Origin: Candidatus Peregrinibacteria bacterium GW2011_GWF2_39_17
GTDB lineage: Bacteria > Patescibacteriota > Gracilibacteria > UBA1369 > UBA12473
DNA: 64,000 nucleotides
NCBI GenBank assembly: GCA_000993615.1
Contig: LBWM01000005.1
Coordinates: 62,001-126,000, forward strand
Reading direction: 5' to 3'
Position numbers and translations under genes: made by a program. Position 1 is the first letter of the stretch, and the number at the start of each line of letters is the position of its first letter. The notes under the pieces were generated by a model that searched no databases, was not told the DNA's origin, and saw only the letters and a list, made by a program, of their open reading frames with translations. Below are positions 1-8,512 of the stretch, piece by piece.

Positions 1-3000
1 CGCTCCTCACTATTGGCGCATCTGTTGGTGCGATTTACGCCATTTATAGAGCTTGGGATTGCGGAAAGAAATGGCTGGAAATACCAGTACAAATTGGCGT
101 TATTGGAACTGGTAGCGCTCTTTTAGCTGATATCTTAACCAAAGTCATTACCGGTAAAACCGCCATGGAATTAATCCAAAATGCCACCACCGAAGAAGGC
201 AAACTTAACGGCTTTCTAGCTGATATTCCAGCCAGAGTCGGAGAGGCAGACAACGTAGCGCTTGACCCGCTACGCTCCATGGTTGCCCTAGGCACCAAAA
301 TACCATTTAGCATTTATCTAGATGCCTATGAATATGCGGTTAGAAAAGGCAACGACAAAATAGACATGCCCCGTTTACGTCGCAGTTTACGCCAAAAATT
401 AGGACGAAGATTTACAAAAAAACACGAAGAATTTCTGAATAACAAATATGGCAAAGGAATGTTCGAAAACATGGAAAACTTAGTAGGGGAAGCCAATATT
501 AGTACTTTCAGGAAAAAATACGTTACCGACCCCCAAGAAAAAACCGGCCTGGAATACAACTTAACTCAAGTGTTTTATAGTGAAGCTTTAGCCGACCCTT
601 CAATTCATATTGCGGGAACAAGTTCCACAATCAAGGAGGATTTACCACTAGCTAGCCCTAAAAAAAATCAAAGCCAAGAAAAATCTAAAAAAGAGGAAGC
701 AGAAAACGAAAAAGAATATAAAACCGATGAAGAAAATAACGACGACGACGAACAATCAAAACCCTCCTCAAAAAACCTTAACAAATCAGCCCCAGAAAAT
801 AATCTAAATCAAAAAATAATTAAAGCCATACCCGGCTTTAACCCGCTTAGCCCGGAATTCCAAAAAAACAACACCGTCAAATTAAAAGGACTAAATTTTA
901 GTTATACCAAGCAAGAAATACCAGAAGCCGGCACTTTAATTTCCATCACCTATCCCCATGCTGACCCCAATGATCCCCCATTCAGTTTTTGGCTTAATAA
1001 CGAAATAATTGACGCAAAAACCCAAGAAAAATCCTTAATAGAACTTATTGATTATCTGCAAGCCATCATGACGACTTCAGCCGCAGTTTTGGGGCTAGTA
1101 GGAAATATCACCCCATCCTGGAACCAAGACGCCAAACAATGGGAAGTTAATTCCTATCCAGTACAATATAGCTCCGCCGCTTTTGGAACAGGAGGACCCA
1201 TTAACCGAAATTTAGACCTGAAAATTGAGGTTTACGGAGACAATTCCGTGGCTTTATGTTACGGAAACAAACAATACAAAAGCCTAGATGCTCTTCAAAC
1301 TGACCTTACCTCAAAAATTTTATTGGAAAATTTTGGACGCCTACCTTTATTTAAAGGAATGCCAATTGAAATAGAAAATATTTCTGATCCAAACCACCTT
1401 AAAATCGAAGTTTCCAAGACCAAATTTGAACTCACCCCCAATGCCACAACAAAGGACTACGATATAACGATCATCGGGAAAATAAGCCCAGAATTTCTAC
1501 AAGCCAAACGTGAAGCCGTAACTCAAACCCCGGAATTTATAAAATTATTCGAAGATTTTGAAAAAGCCGGCGAAAAACTCAGCATGACCAGAGGCTTTTT
1601 AGATCTCCTACATGTAGAAAACCCGGATAGTACCAACCATTATTGGCAAAATCTTTGCGCTTATAAAAAATATCAAATCCTCCAAGCCTACGAAGATGAA
1701 TTAAAAAATCAAACCAGCGGTTCAGCAACCATATCTCCATCTGATTTTGAAAAAATTTACCAAAAAACAGTGGGCACAGCCATCACTGATTTGCAAAAAT
1801 TACCCGGCAATCTCCTCAAAAGCCAAGCTGACGAAACCGCATATTCCAAATATGTCCAAGAATTTGCCGCTTATGGCTACAAAAAAGCCTACAAGGATCG
1901 CTACACTAAATTTCAAACAAGCATCCTTGATCCGGATAAATTTGATTATGTGGGACCAATCGAAAAATCCAATCGTGCCTTCCAAGCCATACGTTTTCAC
2001 TTGGAAAAATTGTGGTATGACCGCACCAAAGAATTCAAAAGCAATGATAACTTAAACACCACCCAAGAAGCCTACTGTCAAGCTTTACAAGATTTCACCA
2101 CTGCCAAGCTTCAAGAATTACAAACAAATCACCCCGATGGAAGTTGGTTCTCAAATTGGGTTAATAAAACTGATTTCCGCATCACCGAAGACGAATTTGA
2201 AGAGCACTTTAAGGAATTCAAATCCTTCCCAAGTTATGAAAAATGGCAAGCCGAAACCGGCCTGGATGAAAACCTAGAAACCACCTTGCAAGCCCGTCTT
2301 CCGCTCATAGCCGGAAGCTTCAACGAAGATGTTCAAAAAAGCGACCTCAATCGAGCAACTAATGTTCTAACCCTAACCTTTAAAGACGGGACTACAGCCA
2401 CCATCAACCTAGCAGCTCCTCCCGGAACTCCGGCCCTAAACGAATTAACTTTAACCGAAACGCGCATCGACAATTTGGTGGGCGACGTAGAACACAACCA
2501 AAAGTTTAACCAGTTGTTTGATAGTTTGGAAAGTGCCTTGGCTGGAATCAAATTTGATTTCAGAGACAGTTGGATCCCGTTTATGGGAGGGAATCCAGCC
2601 GAAGCCTGGAAAGCCTTAGTAGAGTACAAAAAAGGCGAAGCCCTTGAAGCGTTTAAACAAGATTTGAGAAAAACAATGAACGATCCCGCCTTCAAAGGAA
2701 ACACCATCGCCACGGCAACTGAAGTAAATCGCCTATTTGCCCATTTTGAAGAGCTATATCTGGTGAAAGATCTGCCGGATTTCCAACACGATATCGAAAC
2801 AGAAATAACCACCATGATTTCCAGCAAACAAGAAATACCTAAACCAAAATTCACCGATTGGAGTCGCCGTTTAAGTAATTTTGACTACGAACAAGAATAC
2901 CGCGACATGATGGAGGGAACCCGTGCCTACCTGGCTCTATTCGACTACGATTCACCTCAAACGCTCAATAAAGCCATGAACTTAATCTTTAAATACACGG

Positions 3001-3518
3001 GATTTTTACGAAACGCCCCGGCTACTACCCCATCAGCTCGAATTTACGAAGAACTTTATTACATGACGGTCCAAAGAGAAGTAAACACACTAGTTCGCAA
3101 AGCCGCTGCCGATGGCGAAGTAAAAGCAGATGAAATGCCGGACAAATTAGGACTTGATAATTTTGAAGACTGGAAAGCCAAAGTGGGTCCTATTCCTCCA
3201 ACCGTCACGTTGCCAGCAACGCCCATCAGCTGGGAACAATTGAATCAAGCCATTCAAAAAAGACCGGAGGTGATGAAAGCGGCTGCCGATAAATTCGGCG
3301 ATGTGTACGATCTTAAATGGGTCAATAAAGCCGCAGTGGATAGTGCTCATCATGATGCCACAAAATGGAAAACTTATGATAATTTGGCATCAGCCATGCA
3401 AAACCGCTATTTAGCCAATGTCCTTTTCGATGTACAGACAGAAGCCGCAGCAGTAGCCGATTACGAAAAATATCTCACAACTTTGTATCCAGTGGCTCAC
3501 GCCGCTTGCTATATCTAA
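1..3518 (+). CDS. Very large protein of unknown function, 5' end outside the window
   Basis: The reading frame is open from base 3 to a TAA at 3516-3518 (about 1171 residues seen), with no stop before the internal ATG at 165, so the gene starts upstream of the window. The first ~50 visible residues hold two hydrophobic stretches that may be membrane segments. Residues ~217-262 are a low-complexity linker rich in Lys, Glu, Asp and Ser. The rest is a mixed helical, Tyr/Phe/Lys/Glu-rich sequence with no motif I recognise and no Cys-rich or PKD-like repeats. Length and linker suggest a membrane-anchored multidomain protein, but I assign no function. The next element downstream is a separate promoter at 3556. 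Confidence 0.8.
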   Translation, partial: LLTIGASVGAIYAIYRAWDCGKKWLEIPVQIGVIGTGSALLADILTKVITGKTAMELIQNATTEEGKLNGFLADIPARVGEADNVALDPLRSMVALGTKIPFSIYLDAYEYAVRKGNDKIDMPRLRRSLRQKLGRRFTKKHEEFLNNKYGKGMFENMENLVGEANISTFRKKYVTDPQEKTGLEYNLTQVFYSEALADPSIHIAGTSSTIKEDLPLASPKKNQSQEKSKKEEAENEKEYKTDEENNDDDEQSKPSSKNLNKSAPENNLNQKIIKAIPGFNPLSPEFQKNNTVKLKGLNFSYTKQEIPEAGTLISITYPHADPNDPPFSFWLNNEIIDAKTQEKSLIELIDYLQAIMTTSAAVLGLVGNITPSWNQDAKQWEVNSYPVQYSSAAFGTGGPINRNLDLKIEVYGDNSVALCYGNKQYKSLDALQTDLTSKILLENFGRLPLFKGMPIEIENISDPNHLKIEVSKTKFELTPNATTKDYDITIIGKISPEFLQAKREAVTQTPEFIKLFEDFEKAGEKLSMTRGFLDLLHVENPDSTNHYWQNLCAYKKYQILQAYEDELKNQTSGSATISPSDFEKIYQKTVGTAITDLQKLPGNLLKSQADETAYSKYVQEFAAYGYKKAYKDRYTKFQTSILDPDKFDYVGPIEKSNRAFQAIRFHLEKLWYDRTKEFKSNDNLNTTQEAYCQALQDFTTAKLQELQTNHPDGSWFSNWVNKTDFRITEDEFEEHFKEFKSFPSYEKWQAETGLDENLETTLQARLPLIAGSFNEDVQKSDLNRATNVLTLTFKDGTTATINLAAPPGTPALNELTLTETRIDNLVGDVEHNQKFNQLFDSLESALAGIKFDFRDSWIPFMGGNPAEAWKALVEYKKGEALEAFKQDLRKTMNDPAFKGNTIATATEVNRLFAHFEELYLVKDLPDFQHDIETEITTMISSKQEIPKPKFTDWSRRLSNFDYEQEYRDMMEGTRAYLALFDYDSPQTLNKAMNLIFKYTGFLRNAPATTPSARIYEELYYMTVQREVNTLVRKAAADGEVKADEMPDKLGLDNFEDWKAKVGPIPPTVTLPATPISWEQLNQAIQKRPEVMKAAADKFGDVYDLKWVNKAAVDSAHHDATKWKTYDNLASAMQNRYLANVLFDVQTEAAAVADYEKYLTTLYPVAHAACYI

Positions 3519-3555
3519 ACCACTAGAAACAGGTTAAAAATCAACAAAATAGCCA

Positions 3556-3584
3556 TTGACTTTTTTGCTGATTTGTAGTATGAT
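3556..3584 (+). promoter_or_regulatory. Sigma70-type promoter before the GC-rich gene
   Basis: A TTGACT box (3556-3561) and a TATGAT box (3579-3584) are separated by exactly 17 bases. This is the best promoter match I found in the window. A transcript starting near 3591 would carry a leader of about 260 bases, containing three hairpins, before the ATG at 3850. Confidence 0.7.
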
Positions 3585-3609
3585 TACACTCCTCTCCCAA
3601 CCTGGAAAG

Positions 3610-3781
3610 GCAATGTTCTTTGACAATTAGGACATTGCAGAGAGACATGAGGGCATTAGAAACTTATGGGTTTATTAGTGCCTTCATGGACTCTCTGTGA
3701 TGCGAAAAAAAATTAATAACGAGTCAGGAAACCAGGGCGGCGAAGGATCCATTCTTTCACTCCCGTGGTGTCCTGACTCGT
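3610..3781 (+). ncRNA. Three consecutive hairpins: structured leader or small RNA
   Basis: Three inverted repeats follow each other. The first pairs 3610-3618 with 3630-3638 (9 bp with one G-T pair). The second pairs 3638-3663 with 3670-3697 imperfectly over about 26 positions. The third pairs 3719-3729 with 3771-3781 as a perfect 11-bp stem that may extend inward imperfectly. They lie between a promoter and a gene, so they could be a cis-regulatory leader or an independent RNA. I do not recognise tmRNA, SRP RNA, RNase P or 6S signatures. No T-run follows the third hairpin, which argues for a leader. Confidence 0.5.
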
Positions 3782-3849
3782 AACTCAAAAACGTTCGGAA
3801 AAACCGGCCGCGGCACCGAGTGGTGTCCGTAGGCCGGGGAGGTAGTTCG

Positions 3850-4647
3850 ATGTCAATTCGTGCAAAAATCGCGTTGTGGATTCTCGGGATCGTGATGGTG
3901 GTGGTGCTGGTGGTCGTGGGACTCCGGTCCTGCGGAAGTGGAGGTGGCAGTGCGCCCCTCCCCCCTCCGGCGGCCGGCTCAGGTCCGGTCGCCGCCGCAC
4001 CGGCCCCCCCCGTCCCCGACCCCCCCAGCGCCCCGCTGGGGAGATGGAACTTCGGGACGTCCCCCAAAAAGGCGTCCCCGGTACCTCCTCCCACACCATC
4101 TGGGCATCCGCCTGGATGGGTACCACCAACGGTTCCCGGCGCCCCCCCAGTCGTCGGCCCCGTGCCCCCCGCTCCCCCCTCCGCCGCAGGCCCCACGCCT
4201 CCCGCGCCCCCCCCGCCAACGGCCACGCCGTCCACCGGACTCGCCAAGGGTCCCATCTCACGTTGGCTCGAGCGGCGCTATGCGGGGAAAATAGGCTGGG
4301 CAGAAACCAAACAAATCACTTGGATAGCATCCTGGGAGGATAAGTTTGGTTTCGCGGGGGCCTTCGCCCTCTGCCTGCTCTGGTGGTTGCTTATCCGGAT
4401 AATGCCGGAAAGTTTCTTCCTAGAACAGGTTCTCGGCTACGGCGGCCCCCTGGCCGCCCTTGTCATCATCAGGCCCAGCCACTGGGGGGGCTGGGCACTT
4501 GGAATTGCATGGACGGTGGGGTACGGCGTAAGCCAGTATCTCACCAAAAAATGGACGACGGGTTGGAAAAAGCAGGTGGCCCTCCGGGGCTGCCAGCTGA
4601 TCCTCTTCGCTGTCCAAGTGGGGCTGACCTACTGGCTGCTCTTCTGA
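3850..4647 (+). CDS. Proline-rich membrane protein in a GC-rich islet
   Basis: Unrecognised 265-residue protein. Residues ~7-25 form a hydrophobic anchor. A Gly/Pro/Ala-rich disordered stretch follows to about residue 135, then a C-terminal half with three or four hydrophobic, Trp-rich helices ending at the last residue. I chose the ATG at 3850 because GGGGAGGT lies at 3836-3843, six bases before it; a GTG at 3820 would add ten residues. The gene is oddly GC-rich with C/G-ending codons, whereas its neighbours are AT-rich, and its strong Shine-Dalgarno is unusual in this window. Both facts suggest acquisition from another genome. It has its own promoter and terminator. Other open frames here are by-products of high GC. 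Confidence 0.75.
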   Translation: MSIRAKIALWILGIVMVVVLVVVGLRSCGSGGGSAPLPPPAAGSGPVAAAPAPPVPDPPSAPLGRWNFGTSPKKASPVPPPTPSGHPPGWVPPTVPGAPPVVGPVPPAPPSAAGPTPPAPPPPTATPSTGLAKGPISRWLERRYAGKIGWAETKQITWIASWEDKFGFAGAFALCLLWWLLIRIMPESFFLEQVLGYGGPLAALVIIRPSHWGGWALGIAWTVGYGVSQYLTKKWTTGWKKQVALRGCQLILFAVQVGLTYWLLF

Positions 4648-4835
4648 GCCGGTAGCATCAGCCCACTCCCCCGCGTCGCCTCACACGCACGTCATCGCCA
4701 CCCGGAACTCCGGCGGCGCGGGACACTCTACTTTTTCGCATCACACGACCCGAGGGCGCTCAGTCGTCCGCTTCGGCTCGATGTTCACATCAGAACCATC
4801 CGATGCCCATGCGGCCTGAACGCTCCTCGTCCAAG

Positions 4836-4870
4836 AAAGCCCCGTCTGATTCATTTCATTCGGGGCTTTT
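4836..4870 (+). terminator. Rho-independent terminator, possibly bidirectional
   Basis: AAAGCCCCG (4836-4844) pairs with CGGGGCTTT (4861-4869), followed by more T. It ends the GC-rich unit. On the other strand the stem is followed by a weaker T-rich tract and may also serve the convergent gene at 4885-5142. The 4648-4835 stretch before it is GC-rich and holds no gene I can support. Confidence 0.8.
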
Positions 4871-4884
4871 TCACAAAAAAAAAT

Positions 4885-5142
4885 TTATCGTGCCAACGCC
4901 ATACTCACAAAATCATACACGTCCTGACTGATCGCATACACTTGCCCTTTTTCAACCTGCAAAATTCCACCAAAAAGCGTTTCATCATCTTCCTCCTCAA
5001 AAACCCAAAACGGATCATCAGACACTTCATGAAGCGGACGGAATCGATAAATACGATCTTCAAAACGTTGCCGGAGCACTTCCACACGAGCCATAAATTC
5101 TTGCAAAGGCCCCAAATCCATCAAGCAATATCCCGAATCCAT
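4885..5142 (-). CDS. Small hypothetical protein
   Basis: An 85-residue acidic protein, unrecognised. It has no signal peptide or membrane segment. The middle carries a run of Asp/Glu (DPFWVFEEEDDETLFGG) and the C-terminus looks like a short strand-helix unit. It converges with the GC-rich gene across the shared terminator and lies divergently from rlmN. Codon use matches the AT-rich background. Confidence 0.5.
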   Translation of the reverse strand: MDSGYCLMDLGPLQEFMARVEVLRQRFEDRIYRFRPLHEVSDDPFWVFEEEDDETLFGGILQVEKGQVYAISQDVYDFVSMALAR

Positions 5143-5279
5143 AAGTACCTTTTTTTAGGGATGATAAATAGTCAACGATATCTTATAATTATAGTGGAAA
5201 GTTTCATTAAAATCAATGCTCTGTTCTCTTTAACACTCCCCTTTCCCAAATTTTACCAGGTTAGATTCTGAACAAATAT

Positions 5280-6299
5280 ATGATCTCTCGCCACGACCAA
5301 TTCAAAAAACTATACCCAAACGAACCCGCTTTTCGCTGGAAACAAATGGAACAAGCCCTGTTCGTGAATCGCTTTTCGTCGTGGCAAGACGTCACCTCGC
5401 TCAGCAAACCTTTTCGCGAAAATTTACACAATTTCCCCTGGACCACGGTTCAAAACGCCCAAATCTTTTCCAATAAAACCAAAGACACTTTTAAAGCAGC
5501 TCTCCAATTTTCAGACAACCAATGGGTAGAAACCGTGTTGATGCGCAATCCGCGAGATCAATTAACCATTTGCGTGTCGTCACAAATCGGCTGCCCCATG
5601 GGCTGCGCCTTTTGCGCCACCGGGAAAATGGGCCTCAGTCGCTCGCTCATTGCCGATGAAATCGTGGATCAATACCGCTTCTGGAAAAAATTCATGCCCC
5701 AAAAACTCGAAGGCGAAATCACCAACATCGTTTTTATGGGAATGGGAGAACCTTTGCTGAATTACGAAGCCATTAAAGAATCCATCCACACTTGGTTAAG
5801 ACACACGCTCATCGGAAAAACCCACATCACAGTTTCCACAGTTGGTGTGCTGCCCACCCTCAAAAAAATACTCGAAGATCCCACTTGGCCAGACGTGCGT
5901 TTGGCGATTTCACTCCACAGCGCTGATCTTGAAACTCGAAAACGTCTCATGCCCTCCACCGCTACCGATTTTATCGAAAAATTGATCGAATGGGCCCATG
6001 GCTACACTCAAAAATACGGAAATCGCCGTCACCACCTCACGTTTGAATACGTCATGTTGTCCGGGATAAACGACACCAACTTCCACGCTCAAAAATTAGC
6101 TGAACTAGGCCAAAAAATAGACCAGGTACGCGTCAATTTAATCCCCTACAATTTCACGAACAGCCCTTTTCAATGCAGCCCTCTAAAAACCATGGAGCAC
6201 TTCCAAAGGACGCTTAAAAACGCTGGCCTGACCGTAACGATCCGCAAATCCAAAGGCGACGACATTGCTGCCGCGTGCGGACAATTAATCCAAATGTAG
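5280..6299 (+). CDS. rlmN: 23S rRNA (adenine2503-C2)-methyltransferase RlmN
   Basis: Radical SAM methyltransferase that methylates A2503 of 23S rRNA and A37 of some tRNAs. At 339 residues it fits the family. The CxxxCxxC cluster motif is C105, C109 and C112 (GCPMGCAFCATG). The glycine-rich SAM motif is FMGMGEPLLNY, and the C-terminal AACGQL holds the conserved second catalytic Cys. The start is ATG 5280; no clear Shine-Dalgarno precedes it. A possible -10 box (TATAAT near 5190) lies upstream. Its last 15 bases overlap the end of the convergent ATP-grasp gene. Confidence 0.95.
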   Translation: MISRHDQFKKLYPNEPAFRWKQMEQALFVNRFSSWQDVTSLSKPFRENLHNFPWTTVQNAQIFSNKTKDTFKAALQFSDNQWVETVLMRNPRDQLTICVSSQIGCPMGCAFCATGKMGLSRSLIADEIVDQYRFWKKFMPQKLEGEITNIVFMGMGEPLLNYEAIKESIHTWLRHTLIGKTHITVSTVGVLPTLKKILEDPTWPDVRLAISLHSADLETRKRLMPSTATDFIEKLIEWAHGYTQKYGNRRHHLTFEYVMLSGINDTNFHAQKLAELGQKIDQVRVNLIPYNFTNSPFQCSPLKTMEHFQRTLKNAGLTVTIRKSKGDDIAAACGQLIQM

Positions 6300-7445
6300 T
6301 TCACTCCTCGCCGCCTGCACAAGATTTTCCAAAATATGCCAATAAAGGGTCACAAAAATCTCTTTATCCTTAGGACTAACCCCATTCCCCTGCGCTTTGG
6401 CTTGATAAAAAAAAAGCATGGGTTTGGCATTCATTTCAAGAAGATAAGGCGTTCCCTGTTGATCCAAGATCACATCCAAGCCAATATCTCGAACCTCCGG
6501 CACCTCCTTCTGCAACGCAACCGCCGCGCTGAGCGCCATTTTCTCCAAACGAACGCTTAATTCCGACATTGAAATAGGCCAATCCAATCGTGCCCCAATC
6601 TGATCAAAAAGAAGCGGCTCCCCCCCTCCGGAAATATTGGAAGTGGCTTGATCTTTTCCGCCCTGACGTCCAAGCAAATGAACCACTTCCCAATCTTCCT
6701 TCGGTCGTTGGATCAAAATCCGTACATCAAAAGGCACCGTGGATCCATCCTGCTTGAGCCGGGGAGGAGAAATCGCGTGCTGAATTAAATATTCTTCAAC
6801 AGCAAAGCACTCACGAAGAGTATCCAAGATAGCAACCTCCCCTTCAAATCGCCTTCCCTCTCCCCTCATCGATAAATGTCCATTAAAATCGCGCGCGAGA
6901 CGAAAAATGCCCTTCCCCTTCATGCCATAGCGAGGTTTCAAAAAAAACGCCTGTTCATCTTTTTTAAAAAGGAAGGCATCTTGAAGTTGAGCCAAGTTCA
7001 AAAAAAGTTCTGTTTTGGGGGTCGAAATGACATTTTGAACAAAAATTGTATTCATCATCCATTTATCTCTGGTAACCCTAAAAACCGCGGGCGAATTGAT
7101 CCAACGAAGACCCAAATCCAAAAATCGATCGCGGGTCTGTTTTACTAAAATTTTATTCGCTTTATTTGAATCATGCGAGAGAAAAAAACGATCATAAATC
7201 ACCGCTGGAAAATCAACCTTTTGAACACTCCCCTCCGCATGATTTCTGGGAAACCAGCCCAAAATCTTCTTCTCATCCCATAAAATATCCTCAGGCCCAA
7301 AGGCAAAAATATTCATTCTTCGATCAGAAACCCTCGAAAGGTCATCCAAAAGCTGACTTTTTTCTGTACAAAAATAAGCATTTTTAGCGCCAGAATCACG
7401 TGCGATAAAAACGCCGAGCAGCGGTGATGAAAATAATTTAGACAT
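6285..7445 (-). CDS. YheC/YheD-like ATP-grasp protein
   Basis: A 386-residue protein resembling the YheC/YheD group, first named from endospore coat-associated proteins but widespread in non-sporeformers. The ATP-grasp core is visible: FFLKPRYGMKGKGIFRL, then a basic/acidic segment with FDVRILIQRP, and near the end IGLDVILDQQGTPYLLEMNAKP, where Asp, Glu and Asn would bind Mg-ATP. The substrate is unknown; ATP-grasp enzymes usually join a carboxylate to an amine or thiol. I prefer ATG 7445 because AGAGG lies about ten bases upstream; ATG 7451 is possible. It sits just downstream of tRNA-Val on the same strand. Confidence 0.75.
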   Translation of the reverse strand: MSKLFSSPLLGVFIARDSGAKNAYFCTEKSQLLDDLSRVSDRRMNIFAFGPEDILWDEKKILGWFPRNHAEGSVQKVDFPAVIYDRFFLSHDSNKANKILVKQTRDRFLDLGLRWINSPAVFRVTRDKWMMNTIFVQNVISTPKTELFLNLAQLQDAFLFKKDEQAFFLKPRYGMKGKGIFRLARDFNGHLSMRGEGRRFEGEVAILDTLRECFAVEEYLIQHAISPPRLKQDGSTVPFDVRILIQRPKEDWEVVHLLGRQGGKDQATSNISGGGEPLLFDQIGARLDWPISMSELSVRLEKMALSAAVALQKEVPEVRDIGLDVILDQQGTPYLLEMNAKPMLFFYQAKAQGNGVSPKDKEIFVTLYWHILENLVQAARSELHLD

Positions 7446-7486
7446 TAACATCAATCCTCTATTTTTTCCTGTGCCTGTTTACAATC

Positions 7487-7563
7487 TGGTGGGCGATAGT
7501 GGATTCGAACCACTGACCTCATCGACGTCAACGATGCGCTCTAGCCAACTGAGCTAATCGCCC
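7487..7563 (-). tRNA. tRNA-Val (anticodon GAC), CCA encoded
   Basis: On the minus strand the cloverleaf is complete: acceptor GGGCGAT/ATCGCCC, D-arm GCTC/GAGC, anticodon stem CATCG/CGATG with loop TTGACGT (anticodon GAC), and T-arm AGTGG/CCACT with TTCGAAT. Discriminator A and CCA are encoded at 7490-7487. Confidence 0.97.
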
Positions 7564-7704
7564 TAAATTTCTCAACCATATATACCGAATTTTTTACCTT
7601 TCGGCTAGTTTTTTCACATTTTATTAATAATTTTTTAATTTTTTTTTTAGAAGAATTTCATTTGCCAAAGAGTATAAATAGAGAACTCCTTAAAAATCCA
7701 CACA

Positions 7705-8490
7705 ATGCAAACACTTACCTTCAGACATCAATATCTCAAAAATCTCACTACCAAAATAAAATATCTATTCAAGCGTAGTACAAAATTATTAGAACTATTT
7801 TTCCCTACTAAATGCCTCGGCTGCCAAATACCAAACATTTTTCTCTGTCCTTCCTGTCTTACTCAAATCCCCATCAATCAAAACCAATACTGCCCACTTT
7901 GCCTGAATCAAAACCAATTCGGTGCTGTTTGCACTTTTTGCAAATCAAAAAATAGCTCTTCCTGGCATCTTGACGGTCTTTTTGTTACTACCCAGTATCA
8001 AAAAAATTCGCTTCTCCAAAATACTATCCAAACCATGAAATATCATCATGGCTATGACATTGCCCCTTTACTTGGGCAATGGATGGCCTCGGCCTTCCTC
8101 GTCCAAAAAAACATTGTTTCCTATTTTGAAAAATTTACCCTTAATCCCGTCCCTCTCCATCCCCAAAGAGAGCATGATCGAGGCTATAATCAGGCCTTTC
8201 TCCTAGCAAAATCACTCTCTGAAATCATCCATCTCAACCTTACAGACTACCTAAAAAGACATCGCAACACCCCACCACAAGCCCATTTAGATCGCGAATC
8301 ACGATTAAAAAATCTTCAAAATTCCTTTTCTTTAAAAGAAAAAACTCAAATTTTGAACAAAAAATTTATTCTAGTTGATGATGTTTGCACTACCGGCAGC
8401 ACTCTTAACGAATGTGCAAAAATTTTGAAATTTAATGGCGCAAAAACGGTTTGGGGATTAGTTTTAGCCAGGGGTTATTGTCAAATATAG
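7705..8490 (+). CDS. comF: ComF-family phosphoribosyltransferase-like protein
   Basis: ComF/GntX-type protein of 261 residues; family members are linked to DNA uptake in competent bacteria. Four CxxC pairs near the N-terminus (C37/C40, C48/C51, C63/C66, C76/C79) look like a zinc-binding region. The C-terminal half carries the PRPP-binding motif VDDVCTTGSTL at about residues 223-233 and the usual HPQREHDRGYNQA segment. A -10-like TATAAAT lies near 7672. It is followed within ~20 bases by the glycosyltransferase pair and may be co-transcribed with it. Confidence 0.9.
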   Translation: MQTLTFRHQYLKNLTTKIKYLFKRSTKLLELFFPTKCLGCQIPNIFLCPSCLTQIPINQNQYCPLCLNQNQFGAVCTFCKSKNSSSWHLDGLFVTTQYQKNSLLQNTIQTMKYHHGYDIAPLLGQWMASAFLVQKNIVSYFEKFTLNPVPLHPQREHDRGYNQAFLLAKSLSEIIHLNLTDYLKRHRNTPPQAHLDRESRLKNLQNSFSLKEKTQILNKKFILVDDVCTTGSTLNECAKILKFNGAKTVWGLVLARGYCQI

Positions 8491-8512
8491 TTGATACCTA
8501 TAAACTACCCGC

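Noticed and set aside
3684-4343. Additional open frames on both strands inside the GC-rich islet
   Set aside because: They arise because GC-rich sequence contains few stops. Only the frame from 3850 has a Shine-Dalgarno, membrane anchor and sensible residues.
7584-7603. CCGAA/TTCGG hairpin in the gap between tRNA-Val and comF
   Set aside because: The stem is only five to six bases, and no gene end lies where it could be a terminator.
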